The notes: a model not told the origin generated them from the sequence alone. DNA of 33,893 bases from Lutibacter sp. (GCF_013139515.1 NZ_WTAR01000128.1:1-33893), one strand, 5' to 3'; positions 8,860 through 18,055 are shown, numbered from the stretch's first letter. Numbers and translations: made by a program.

Positions 8860-10691
8860 AAAATAAATTCATTCATAGCATTGCAATTTTTTTATTGTTT
8901 GTAATTAATAGTTACAGCCAAATCTCTCCGGGAGATTTAACAAAAGCTCATGCTGAATTTGAAGGGATGAGTAATTGCACATTGTGTCACGAATTAGGTG
9001 AAAAAGTAACAAACGAAAAATGTCTTGATTGCCATGATAATATTCAGTCACTTATTACCAATAAACGAGGATATCATAATAGTACTGATGTAAAAAATAA
9101 AGATTGCTTTCAATGTCATAGCGAACATCACGGGCGTAAATTTGAAATGGTTAGGTTTGATGAAGATAATTTTAATCATAAACTTACGGGTTATAAATTA
9201 GATGGAAAACATGAAACTATAGATTGTAAAAAATGTCATGTTGCTGATTTTATTGAAAATAAAGAAATTAAAAAAAGACCCAATACATTTCTTGGATTAG
9301 AAACTAAATGCTTGACTTGTCATGATGATTATCATCAAAAAACCTTATCATCAAACGATTGTACAAAATGCCATACTACCAAAGAATTTTCTCCTGCGTC
9401 AAAATTTGATCACAACGAATCAGGTTTTAAATTAAAAGGAAAACACGAAACGGTAGATTGTAAAAAATGTCATGAGCTAACTCAAAAAAATGGAAAAGAT
9501 TTTCAAAAATTTAATAATACTCCTTTTAACGACTGTAAATCTTGTCATGACAATCCACATAATGAAAAAATAACTGGAAACTGTACTCAATGTCATACTG
9601 AAGAGTCTTTTTCAATTTTTAAAGGAAGAGGAAAATTTAATCACAATACAACAAATTTCACTTTAAAAGGAAAACATAAACAAATAGATTGTTTTAGTTG
9701 TCATACAAAAACATCAAACCCAACGTTGGTTTTTCAAGATAAAAAAAACATAAATGAAACCAATTGTATAGAATGTCATACTGATACACATGAAGGAAAA
9801 TTAGGTAACGATTGTATAAAATGCCACAGCGAAAATAATTTTGTTTCATCAAAAACTATGAAAGCCTTTGATCATAATTTATCAGATTTTTCTTTAGAAG
9901 GAAAACATACAGAAGTTGATTGTAAAAAATGTCATGAATATGGAAAATTTACCGATGCTTTGGAGTATTCATCTTGTACAAGTTGTCACACAGATTATCA
10001 CGAAGGTGAATTTATTAAAAATAATACTTCACCAGATTGTAGCACATGTCATTCACTTGAAAGTGGTTTTGAAACTAGTTTGTTTGGTTTAGAACAACAT
10101 GAATTAACACAATTCCCATTAGATGGAGCGCACTCTGCAACACCTTGTTTTGCTTGTCATGTAAATGAGGAAGATGATAAATGGAGATTCAAAGATAAAG
10201 GTAATACTTGTGTTGAATGCCATGAAGATATTCATGAAAATTATATTACAAACACTTATTACCCTGAAAATAACTGCAGTACTTGTCATACAAATGAAAC
10301 TTGGAATTCTGTCACTTTTAATCATAATAACACAACTTGGGCTTTAGAAGGTAAACATCTTGAAACAGCTTGTAAAGATTGCCATATAACAGCTACTGAA
10401 GAAAATTCATTTATTCAAAAATTTAAAAACTTAGATTCAAATTGTACAAACTGTCATGAAAATAAGCATGAAAATCAATTTGAAATAAACGGAGAAACTA
10501 ATTGTGTACGCTGTCATATTTATGAAAGTTGGGTTCCAGAAAAATTTGACCACAATACTACTGCATTTCCTTTAGAAGGAAAACATGCTAAAATTGAGTG
10601 CAGTCAATGCCATATTGCTGCTATAGAAACTGAAAATACTAGTTTTAATTATAAAATTAAAAAACACCAATGTATAGACTGTCATCAATAA
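8856..10691 (+). CDS. Secreted 23-haem c-type cytochrome
   Basis: This 611-residue protein has a Sec signal peptide (about 1-21, ending NSYSQ) and 23 CXXCH haem-attachment motifs, spread to the last residues (CIDCHQ). Seven or so repeats follow the pattern F-[DN]-H-N-x3-F-x-L-x-G-K-H-x4-C-x2-CH; the histidines outside CXXCH are likely distal haem ligands, giving mostly bis-His, low-potential haems. The start must be the TTG at 8856: an in-frame TAA at 8844 rules out anything further upstream, and the next ATG would remove the signal peptide. TTG overlaps the preceding stop as TTGA. It should be periplasmic or surface-exposed, matured by the CcsBA encoded downstream. Related to multihaem cytochrome c3-like families by motif only; function as an electron conduit is inferred from context. 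Confidence 0.93.
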   Translation: MKNKFIHSIAIFLLFVINSYSQISPGDLTKAHAEFEGMSNCTLCHELGEKVTNEKCLDCHDNIQSLITNKRGYHNSTDVKNKDCFQCHSEHHGRKFEMVRFDEDNFNHKLTGYKLDGKHETIDCKKCHVADFIENKEIKKRPNTFLGLETKCLTCHDDYHQKTLSSNDCTKCHTTKEFSPASKFDHNESGFKLKGKHETVDCKKCHELTQKNGKDFQKFNNTPFNDCKSCHDNPHNEKITGNCTQCHTEESFSIFKGRGKFNHNTTNFTLKGKHKQIDCFSCHTKTSNPTLVFQDKKNINETNCIECHTDTHEGKLGNDCIKCHSENNFVSSKTMKAFDHNLSDFSLEGKHTEVDCKKCHEYGKFTDALEYSSCTSCHTDYHEGEFIKNNTSPDCSTCHSLESGFETSLFGLEQHELTQFPLDGAHSATPCFACHVNEEDDKWRFKDKGNTCVECHEDIHENYITNTYYPENNCSTCHTNETWNSVTFNHNNTTWALEGKHLETACKDCHITATEENSFIQKFKNLDSNCTNCHENKHENQFEINGETNCVRCHIYESWVPEKFDHNTTAFPLEGKHAKIECSQCHIAAIETENTSFNYKIKKHQCIDCHQ

Positions 10692-12346
10692 TAATTGCAT
10701 TACTAATAAGTATGCAACTACTTGCTCAATCTCCTCATGGAACTGAGTTAAAAATTGATTGTGCACAATGCCACAATCCAAATGGTTGGTCAATAGATGT
10801 AAACACAATTAAGTTTAATCATAATACATCAACTCAATTTAAATTAGAGGAAACACATGCCGAAACTAATTGTGTGAATTGCCATTCAACATTGGTTTTT
10901 AATGAAGCACAATCTAGCTGTATTTCTTGTCATACTGATGTTCATAGCGCATCAGTTGGAAATGATTGTGCAAGATGTCATACTTCAAATAATTGGATAG
11001 TGAATACTATTCCTGAACTACATGAAGAAAACGGTTTTGCTTTAGTTGGTGCACATAATAGTTTAGATTGTGCTGAATGCCACACATCTGAAACTAATTT
11101 AAGGTTTGATGCTATTGGTAATGATTGTTTAAACTGTCATCAAACAGATTTTGATGAAACAATAAACCCTAACCATAAAAGTGCTGAATTTTCTACAAAT
11201 TGCACTGAATGTCATAGTGCTTTTGCAACTTCATGGTCACCTGCCGTTTTTAATCATGAAATGTTCCCTTTAACTTTAGGTCATGATATTCAAGAATGTA
11301 AATTATGTCATATTGATAATAATTATACAGCTATTTCTTCTGAATGTATCAGTTGTCATCAAACAGATTTTGATACAACTGAAAATCCTAACCATGAAGC
11401 TGCTGAATTTTCTATTGATTGTACCACTTGCCACACAACAAATCCAGATTGGACTCCAACAACTTGGAATCATAATGATTTCTATCCATTAAATGGAGCT
11501 CATAATGAAATTGCTAGTGATTGTAATACTTGCCATAAACCAGAATATGGTAATTACAACAACACACCTAATACCTGTGCGGGTTGTCATTTAGATGATT
11601 ATAATAACACTACAGACCCAAATCATAGTAATTCAAATTTCCCTACTGATTGTGAATCTTGTCATTCCGAAAGCAGTTGGGAACCTTCAACATTTAATCA
11701 TGGTTTCTTTCCACTAACATTGGGGCATGATATTCAAGAATGTGCACAATGTCATACAACTGCAAATTATTCTGATACCTCTTCAGAATGTGTAAGTTGT
11801 CATCAATCAACATATGATACTACAACCGACCCAAATCATGCAAGTACTGCATTTAATACAGATTGTACAGCTTGTCACACAACAGGTGGTTGGACTCCTT
11901 CAACATTTAATCATGATTTCTTTCCACTAACATTGGGACATGATATTCAAGATTGTACTCAATGTCATACAACAGGAAATTATAATGATGCATCTCCAGA
12001 ATGTATAAGCTGTCATCAAAGTGATTATAATAGTACAAATGATCCTAATCACAGTAGTGCTCAATTCCCAACAGACTGTACGGAATGTCATACTATAGGT
12101 GGCTGGACGCCTTCTACTTGGGACCATGATAACCAATATTTTCCAATCTATAGTGGAAATCATCAAGGTGAATGGAGTAATTGTATTGAATGCCACACTG
12201 TTGCTAATAATTACTCAAGTTTTAGTTGTATTGATTGTCATGAGCACAGTAATAAAGCTGAAGTAGATGATGATCACAGTGGTGAAAATGGTTATGCATA
12301 TGTAAGTAGTGAATGCTATAGATGTCACCCAACAGGAAGAGAATAA
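10670..12346 (+). CDS. Secreted 22-haem c-type cytochrome
   Basis: This 558-residue protein has a signal peptide (MYRLSSIIIALLISMQLLAQ, cleavage after LLA or LAQ) and 22 CXXCH motifs. Its core is a repeated module of about 71 residues with three haems: W-x-P-S-x-F-N-H, then F-P-L-T-L-G-H, C-x2-CH, a spacer, C-x2-CH-Q, D-P-N-H and C-x2-CH. At least two modules are near-identical at DNA level (11684-11973), pointing to recent internal duplication. It overlaps the 23-haem gene by 22 bases, in another frame. The two proteins resemble each other in the F-N-H...G-H...CxxCH pattern and are probably ancient paralogues. Most likely a periplasmic or extracellular electron wire or storage protein. Exact partner unknown; the adjacent beta-barrel is the obvious candidate. 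Confidence 0.93.
   Translation: MYRLSSIIIALLISMQLLAQSPHGTELKIDCAQCHNPNGWSIDVNTIKFNHNTSTQFKLEETHAETNCVNCHSTLVFNEAQSSCISCHTDVHSASVGNDCARCHTSNNWIVNTIPELHEENGFALVGAHNSLDCAECHTSETNLRFDAIGNDCLNCHQTDFDETINPNHKSAEFSTNCTECHSAFATSWSPAVFNHEMFPLTLGHDIQECKLCHIDNNYTAISSECISCHQTDFDTTENPNHEAAEFSIDCTTCHTTNPDWTPTTWNHNDFYPLNGAHNEIASDCNTCHKPEYGNYNNTPNTCAGCHLDDYNNTTDPNHSNSNFPTDCESCHSESSWEPSTFNHGFFPLTLGHDIQECAQCHTTANYSDTSSECVSCHQSTYDTTTDPNHASTAFNTDCTACHTTGGWTPSTFNHDFFPLTLGHDIQDCTQCHTTGNYNDASPECISCHQSDYNSTNDPNHSSAQFPTDCTECHTIGGWTPSTWDHDNQYFPIYSGNHQGEWSNCIECHTVANNYSSFSCIDCHEHSNKAEVDDDHSGENGYAYVSSECYRCHPTGRE
11684..11973 (+). repeat. Near-identical tandem segments inside the 22-haem cytochrome gene
   Basis: Bases 11684-11760 and 11897-11973 are 77-base copies differing at five positions, set 213 bases (71 codons) apart. 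They encode the P-S-T-F-N-H ... G-H-D-I-Q ... CxQCH part of a three-haem module. A more diverged copy begins near 11245. This suggests growth of the cytochrome by unequal recombination. Confidence 0.85.
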
Positions 12347-12356
12347 ACCTAAAACT

Positions 12357-13985
12357 ATGAAACTAAAATTTATATTTACAATAATCTCTTTGACACTGCT
12401 ATGTTCAAAAATAGCCGGTCAAAATACAAGTAATTTAGTTACTGGAAAAGTTTCTTTTGTTACTTCAAAAAATGTGTATGTAAAGTTTGAAACTACAGAG
12501 CATATTAAAATTGGGGATACTTTAAAATTTTTAAACCAGAAAAAAGCTTGTTTGTTAGTTCAAAATAAATCTTCAAAATCAATTGTTTGTAAACCTCTTT
12601 TTGGTTGTGAAGTAAATAAAGGTGATGCTATTTATTTTAATTACCACATACCAACAATTATTAAAAATGCACAAAAAGAAGTTAAAAACACTTCTGGTAT
12701 TGTAAAAAAATCAATTGATAAACAAGTTGAAAAAGAGAACCCTATTATTAAAAACCCGGAGAAAATAAGAGGCAAATTGTCAGCATCAAGTTATAGTACT
12801 TTTTCAAATACAGGAAATGACAGGCATAAAATGATGTATCGATTTTCTATGGATGCTAAAAATATAAACAATTCTAAATTTTCATTTAACACGTATTTAA
12901 ATTATAGACAATATATTCAACCAAAAGATACTTCAAGTTATCAACCAAAAAATACTTTTAATATTTATAATTTCGCTCTAAAATACGATGTTGATCCAAC
13001 TTTATCTTTAGTTATTGGGAGAAAAATTAATACTAAAACTTCTTCATTAGGAGCTATTGATGGTTTACAGGTTGAAAAGTTTTTTGGAAAAAATTATGTA
13101 GGTGCAATTGCTGGATTTAGACCAGATATTAACGACTACAATTTTAATTCAAATCTTTTTGAATATGGTGGATATATTGGTAGAAGCATAAACACCCCAA
13201 ATTTATATTCACAAACTACGTTGGGTGTACTTCAACAAACTAATAATGGAGAAATTGATAGAAGATATGCTTATTTTCAACACTCAAGCACAATACTTAA
13301 AAAATTAAATTTGTTTTCTTCTATGGAATTTGATTTATACAATAAGGTAGATAGTATTGCTAAAAACAGTATTGATTTATCAAATTTATATATTTCAGCT
13401 AGATATCGATTTTCGAGAAAATTTAATTTAATGATTTCATACGATTCCAGAAAAAGAATTTTGTATTATGAAACTTATAAAACTGATATTGAACGCCTTT
13501 TAGATGATAATGAAGCTAGACAAGGTGTACGATTTAGAGTGAATTTAAAACCTTCAAAATTTTTAAGTACAGGTTTTAGTTATAGCAAAAGATTTCAAAG
13601 CTCTACTCAAAGTAAATCTGATAATATAAATGGATATGCTAGTCTATCTAAAATTCCAACTATTGGTGGACGGCTTTCATTTAATTACAATAAAAATACA
13701 TCTAACTACTTAGAAAGCAATATTTTATCTATTAGACATTCACGAGAATTAATTAGGAATAAATTAAGTGCAGATTTTTATTTTAGAATAGTTGATTATA
13801 ATTATTTTAATAATAACACAAAATTCAAACAAAATTATTATGGTACAAACCTTTCATTAAGAGTTAACAAAAATTTAAAATTTAATGTATTTGGCGAACT
13901 TTCAACAAGTAGTGATCCAACAAATAATTATAGAATAAACGCATCAATTGTAAAACGTTTTAACAACAAAAAAAGAAAAAAATAA
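12357..13985 (+). CDS. Outer-membrane beta-barrel candidate linked to multihaem cytochromes
   Basis: This 542-residue protein starts at ATG 12357. That choice places a clean signal peptide, MKLKFIFTIISLTLLCSKIAGQ (quoted as its parts MKLKFIFTII and SLTLLCSKIAGQ), at the N-terminus; the upstream in-frame GTG at 12309 would overlap the cytochrome and add a hydrophilic leader. After a small N-terminal domain (about 25-110, KVSFVTSKNVYVKFETTE) and a Lys-rich linker, residues from about 140 onward alternate polar and aromatic/hydrophobic side chains in short strands, typical of a large outer-membrane barrel. It follows the 22-haem gene by 10 bases and precedes a lipoprotein gene by 3. By analogy with MtrB/PioB-type porin-cytochrome systems it may sheath or dock a cytochrome, but I see no direct homology to MtrB. 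The basic tail FNNKKRKK after the last aromatic is unusual for a barrel. Confidence 0.65.
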   Translation: MKLKFIFTIISLTLLCSKIAGQNTSNLVTGKVSFVTSKNVYVKFETTEHIKIGDTLKFLNQKKACLLVQNKSSKSIVCKPLFGCEVNKGDAIYFNYHIPTIIKNAQKEVKNTSGIVKKSIDKQVEKENPIIKNPEKIRGKLSASSYSTFSNTGNDRHKMMYRFSMDAKNINNSKFSFNTYLNYRQYIQPKDTSSYQPKNTFNIYNFALKYDVDPTLSLVIGRKINTKTSSLGAIDGLQVEKFFGKNYVGAIAGFRPDINDYNFNSNLFEYGGYIGRSINTPNLYSQTTLGVLQQTNNGEIDRRYAYFQHSSTILKKLNLFSSMEFDLYNKVDSIAKNSIDLSNLYISARYRFSRKFNLMISYDSRKRILYYETYKTDIERLLDDNEARQGVRFRVNLKPSKFLSTGFSYSKRFQSSTQSKSDNINGYASLSKIPTIGGRLSFNYNKNTSNYLESNILSIRHSRELIRNKLSADFYFRIVDYNYFNNNTKFKQNYYGTNLSLRVNKNLKFNVFGELSTSSDPTNNYRINASIVKRFNNKKRKK

Positions 13986-13988
13986 CTT

Positions 13989-14792
13989 ATGGTTTCATTC
14001 ATTAAAAACACGTTAAAAATTACTTTTATAGTACTAATTACATCAGCCTGCAACAATGGTCCAAAGATAATAGAAGCTACAACAAGCACTTCAAATTCTG
14101 AAAATAGTAGTGGTATTTTTTCAGAAGAAAACTCGAATCAACCAATTACTAATTCTTCTTTTTCTGATAAATTTCATACAGTAAAAATAAATGAGATTCT
14201 TCAAGCATCAAAATATGTATATTTAAATGTTACTGAAAATAATGAACAATTTTGGATAGCAACAAGAACTATGGATGTTACTATTGATGAAACTTATTAT
14301 TTTAAAGGTGGTTTACTTAAAACTAATTATGAAAATAAAGAGCTTAACCAAGTTTTTAAAAAAATATATTTAATATCGGGTAGTTTAGTTACTGCTAATC
14401 ATTCAACAAGTTCAAATATCAACAAGAGTGTTACGTCAAAAAAGAAAACTGTAAAGCCAACATCGGTTCCAATTAAAACTATTTCTGAAAAAATTGAAGT
14501 TAAAGGCTCCATGAAAATTTCTGAATTAGTTGCAAATCCAACTAAATATGAGGGAAAAACTATTCAAATAAGTGGTGTTTGTGTAAAATCTAATCCAAAT
14601 ATTATGAATAAAAACTGGATGCATTTAAAAGATGGTAGTAAAGATGACTTTGATTTGGTAATAACATCAGACACTTTTGTTCCTGAAGGAAAAATAGTTA
14701 CTATAAAAGCAACGGTTACTTTAAACAAAGATTTTGGTGCTGGCTACAAATATGATTTAATTTTAGAAAATGGAATTATTCTTCCACAGTAA
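13989..14792 (+). CDS. Lipoprotein with NrfJ-like and OB-fold domains
   Basis: This 267-residue protein has a lipobox (ITSAC, Cys21), then a Ser/Thr/Asn-rich linker. Residues 65-135 (VNEILQASKYVYLNV, FWIATRTMDVTIDE, YYFKGGLL) resemble the small domain I know from NrfJ-like proteins near multihaem nitrite reductase genes. Residues 175-267 (ISELVANPTKYEGKTIQISG, then MHLKDGS) look like an OB-fold of the tRNA_anti-like type. Similar domains recur beside c-type cytochromes, where they may act as envelope assembly or accessory factors; that role is not established. It sits 3 bases after the barrel gene and 48 bases before ccsBA, so it probably belongs to the same transcript and acts in the periplasm. 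Confidence 0.7.
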   Translation: MVSFIKNTLKITFIVLITSACNNGPKIIEATTSTSNSENSSGIFSEENSNQPITNSSFSDKFHTVKINEILQASKYVYLNVTENNEQFWIATRTMDVTIDETYYFKGGLLKTNYENKELNQVFKKIYLISGSLVTANHSTSSNINKSVTSKKKTVKPTSVPIKTISEKIEVKGSMKISELVANPTKYEGKTIQISGVCVKSNPNIMNKNWMHLKDGSKDDFDLVITSDTFVPEGKIVTIKATVTLNKDFGAGYKYDLILENGIILPQ

Positions 14793-14840
14793 AATTTAAA
14801 CTAAAAAACGAAGACTAACTTACCAAATAACAATAATTTT

Positions 14841-17800
14841 ATGAAGAAATTTTTAGCAATAATCACAAAATTCTCAGCTGCACTTTTTAATACAAGAGCT
14901 GCAGGTATGTATATATTAATTTTCGCGGCAGCAATAGGTATTGCTACATTTGTTGAAAATGATTTTGGAACAAGTTCAGCCCAAAAAGTAATTTTTAAAG
15001 CTTGGTGGTTTGAACTTTTGCTGTTGTTATTTAGCATTTCTATTGTAGTAAATATCATTAAATTTAAAATGGTAAAGCAAAAAAAATGGCCTTTAATTCT
15101 ATTTCATGGAGCTATTATTTTAATCTTTCTTGGAGCAGGTATCACTCGTTATCTTGGTTTTGAAGGGATGATGCATATTAGAGAAAATGATACTTCAAAC
15201 AGTTTTTTATCTTCTACCACTTTTCTAAAATTTAAAGTTATTAAAGGTGATAAAACGTTCAATTTTAATGAAGAAGTTCTTTTTGCAACATTAGGAAATA
15301 ACAATTGGCACGAATCTTATTTAATTGATAATGATTTAATTGACGTTACCGTAAAAAAATTCATTCCAAACCCAAAGCAAAGTTTTACTAAAGGTTTAGA
15401 TGGTAAACCAACTTTAAAAATTGTGGTTGCCGGAATGAATGGTAGAGAAGAATATTTTTTAAGCAAAGGAGACAGAAAAAGGTTTGGAAATTTATTGTAT
15501 AATTTTACTGAAGCCGAAGTACCAGAAGCTATTAATATTCTTTATAAAAATGATTCTTTATTTTTTAAAACAAATAAAGCGTTCACTCAAATGGTAATGG
15601 GTACTCAAAAAAAAGACACCATATACCCTTCTAATAATTACAAACCGTTAATGTTACGCTCTTTATATTCTGATGGATCAAATAATTTTGTACTGCCCGA
15701 ATTTAATAAAAACAGTGAAATTACTATTAATTCTGAAAATCCTAAAGTAAAAAGTGAAAGTGTAACTGCACTTCTTGTAGATATTTCTGTAAATGGAAAA
15801 TCACAAGAAACTTATTTATACGGTCAAAAAGGTTCTCCTGGTAGAGCTCAAGTTCTTAATTTTGATAATTTGAGTTTATCCGCAACTTATGGAACAAAAA
15901 AAATGGTTTTACCATTCTATATAAAATTAAACAAATTTATTTTAGATAAATATCCTGGTACAAATAGTGCTTCATCTTACGCCAGCGAAGTTCAATTGAT
16001 TGACTCTAAAAACGATGTTAAAAAAGATTTCAGAATATTTATGAATAACATTTTAGATTATAACGGCTATCGGTTTTTTCAGTCATCTTTTGATAAAGAT
16101 GAAAAAGGAACTTATTTAAGTGTTAATAACGATTATTGGGGAACTTTAATTACATATGCAGGCTATATTTTACTCACAATAGGAATGCTTCTTACATTTT
16201 TCAGTAAAAAAACAAGGTTTTATCAAGTTATTCAAAAACTTAAAAAAATGAGAGCTAATAATACCACTCTTATTTTAGTAATAGGGCTACTATTTTCTTC
16301 AACAATTTCATTTGCTCAATTGCAAAAAGAAGATTTAAATGTAACCCATATTATTGATATAAATCACGCAAACAAATTTAGTAAACTTGTTGTTCAAGAT
16401 TTTAGAGGAAGAATGAAACCTGTTCACACGTTAACTAGTGAAATATTAAGGAAATTAGCTAGAAAAGAAAGTTTGTATGGATTAAGCTCAGACCAAATTG
16501 TACTAAGTATGTTTATGAATAGTAACGAATGGTATGATGTTAATATTATAAAACTAGGCAAACATGAAAACATACAAAAAAAATTGGGGGTTACAGGTTT
16601 ATATGTTTCTTATAAAGATTTTTTTGCTAAAAACGGGGAGTATAAACTAAAAGATGAAGTACGAAATGTTTATAACCTAAAACCTGTTGACAGAGGTGTT
16701 TTTGAAAAAGAACTCTTAAAAATTGATGAAAAAGTTAATATTTTAAGTATGTTGTTTTCCGGAAGTTTATTAAAAATTATTCCTGATACTAATGATGTAA
16801 ATAATACGTGGTTATCAAATCACAGCGCAGGTAATAACCATAACCATGCAAATGGGCAAAGCAAGGTAGCTGATAAATTTTTTAGTTCATACGCAACTAT
16901 TATTGAAGAGGCAATGCACAGCAATAATTACAGTGCTGCTAACAATCTTATTGATGAACTTAAAGAATATCAAATTAATAAAGGAGGAGCTATTATGCCT
17001 TCAGCATCAAAAATAAATGCTGAAATTTTATTAAATAATTCCAATGTTTTCAACCGTTTAGCATTATTGTACATTTTGCTTGGAATGGCTTTCTTATTCT
17101 TTTTATTTTTATCGGTTTTCAAACCAAATTTAAATCTAAAATTAGCTTATAAAATTTTATTTTCTTTAGTTGTAATTGGTTTTGTATTTCATACAATTGG
17201 ATTAGGTTTAAGATGGTATGTTTCTGGAAGAGCACCTTGGAGTAATGGATATGAATCTATGATTTATATTGCTTGGACTTCTACCCTCGCAGGAATTTTA
17301 TTTACTAGAAAATCGTTTGGTGGTTTAACCGCAACTATGGTTTTAGCTTCAGTAATATTATTAGTTTCCATGTTAAGTTTTTTAGATCCAGAAATCACAC
17401 CATTGGTACCTGTACTAAAATCTTATTGGTTAACCATTCATGTTTCTTTGGAAGCTGGTAGTTATGGATTTTTAATGTTAGGTGCTATTATTGGATTAAT
17501 TAACCTAATACTTATGTTATTTTTAACTACATCTAATAAAGATAGAATTACACGAATTATTAAAGAAATGTCTTATATAAGTGAGCTAACTTTAATTGGA
17601 GGTTTATTTATGGTAAGTATTGGTACTTATCTAGGCGGTGTTTGGGCAAATGAATCTTGGGGAAGATATTGGGGTTGGGATGCTAAAGAAACTTGGGCAC
17701 TAGTAACAATACTTGTGTACGCTTTTATTTTACACATGAGAATTATTCCAAAATTATTTGGCTTATTTTCATATAATGTTGCCACCATATTTGGTTTAGC

Positions 17801-17969
17801 TTCAGTTATTATGACCTATTATGGTGTAAATTACTATTTATCAGGTTTGCATTCTTATGCTAGTGGTGATCCAATAGCAATTCCTAGCTGGGTTTATATT
17901 TTTGTTGCTGTAATCGCAATTTTAAGTGTTGTGGCTTATTTTAGAAAGAAAAAATTTAACCTTAATTAG
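14841..17969 (+). CDS. ccsBA: Cytochrome c synthase CcsBA (ResB-CcsA fusion)
   Basis: This 1042-residue System II cytochrome c synthase exports haem and attaches it to CXXCH cysteines on the outer face of the inner membrane. The ResB/CcsB half has three helices within about 18-105, a large periplasmic domain and another helix near 433-453. The CcsA half lies from about 740 on. The WWD haem-handling motif is at 935-952 (WANESWGRYWGWDAKETW). Candidate conserved histidines are His89 in a ResB helix, His867 before the WWD segment, His965 in the following helix and His1004 after it. A second hydrophobic stretch ending SFAQ (near 475-497) separates the halves. Fused length is usual for Bacteroidota. 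Encoding it at the end of the cytochrome block implies co-production of haem ligation capacity for 45 haem sites. Confidence 0.95.
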   Translation: MKKFLAIITKFSAALFNTRAAGMYILIFAAAIGIATFVENDFGTSSAQKVIFKAWWFELLLLLFSISIVVNIIKFKMVKQKKWPLILFHGAIILIFLGAGITRYLGFEGMMHIRENDTSNSFLSSTTFLKFKVIKGDKTFNFNEEVLFATLGNNNWHESYLIDNDLIDVTVKKFIPNPKQSFTKGLDGKPTLKIVVAGMNGREEYFLSKGDRKRFGNLLYNFTEAEVPEAINILYKNDSLFFKTNKAFTQMVMGTQKKDTIYPSNNYKPLMLRSLYSDGSNNFVLPEFNKNSEITINSENPKVKSESVTALLVDISVNGKSQETYLYGQKGSPGRAQVLNFDNLSLSATYGTKKMVLPFYIKLNKFILDKYPGTNSASSYASEVQLIDSKNDVKKDFRIFMNNILDYNGYRFFQSSFDKDEKGTYLSVNNDYWGTLITYAGYILLTIGMLLTFFSKKTRFYQVIQKLKKMRANNTTLILVIGLLFSSTISFAQLQKEDLNVTHIIDINHANKFSKLVVQDFRGRMKPVHTLTSEILRKLARKESLYGLSSDQIVLSMFMNSNEWYDVNIIKLGKHENIQKKLGVTGLYVSYKDFFAKNGEYKLKDEVRNVYNLKPVDRGVFEKELLKIDEKVNILSMLFSGSLLKIIPDTNDVNNTWLSNHSAGNNHNHANGQSKVADKFFSSYATIIEEAMHSNNYSAANNLIDELKEYQINKGGAIMPSASKINAEILLNNSNVFNRLALLYILLGMAFLFFLFLSVFKPNLNLKLAYKILFSLVVIGFVFHTIGLGLRWYVSGRAPWSNGYESMIYIAWTSTLAGILFTRKSFGGLTATMVLASVILLVSMLSFLDPEITPLVPVLKSYWLTIHVSLEAGSYGFLMLGAIIGLINLILMLFLTTSNKDRITRIIKEMSYISELTLIGGLFMVSIGTYLGGVWANESWGRYWGWDAKETWALVTILVYAFILHMRIIPKLFGLFSYNVATIFGLASVIMTYYGVNYYLSGLHSYASGDPIAIPSWVYIFVAVIAILSVVAYFRKKKFNLN

Positions 17970-17984
17970 GTTTAAATTTATATT

Positions 17985-18026
17985 AAAAAGACTCTCAAAT
18001 ACTAAATAAGTTTTGAGAGTCTTTTT
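17985..18026 (+). terminator. Bidirectional rho-independent terminator after ccsBA
   Basis: AAAGACTCTCAAA and TTTGAGAGTCTTT form a 13-bp stem around an AT-rich loop, with T-run on the right and A-run on the left. It lies between converging genes, ending the electron-transfer block (+) and probably also the porin/FMN block (-). Confidence 0.9.
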
Positions 18027-18055
18027 ATTTTGAAGAATTCAATACAATTATATTA

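Noticed and set aside
10119-10347. Open frames in other phases inside the 23-haem gene
   Set aside because: They lie wholly within a gene fixed by regularly spaced CXXCH motifs and encode nothing recognisable.
12309-12356. Upstream GTG start for the barrel gene
   Set aside because: It overlaps the 22-haem gene and would place 16 polar residues before an otherwise normal signal peptide; ATG at 12357 fits better.
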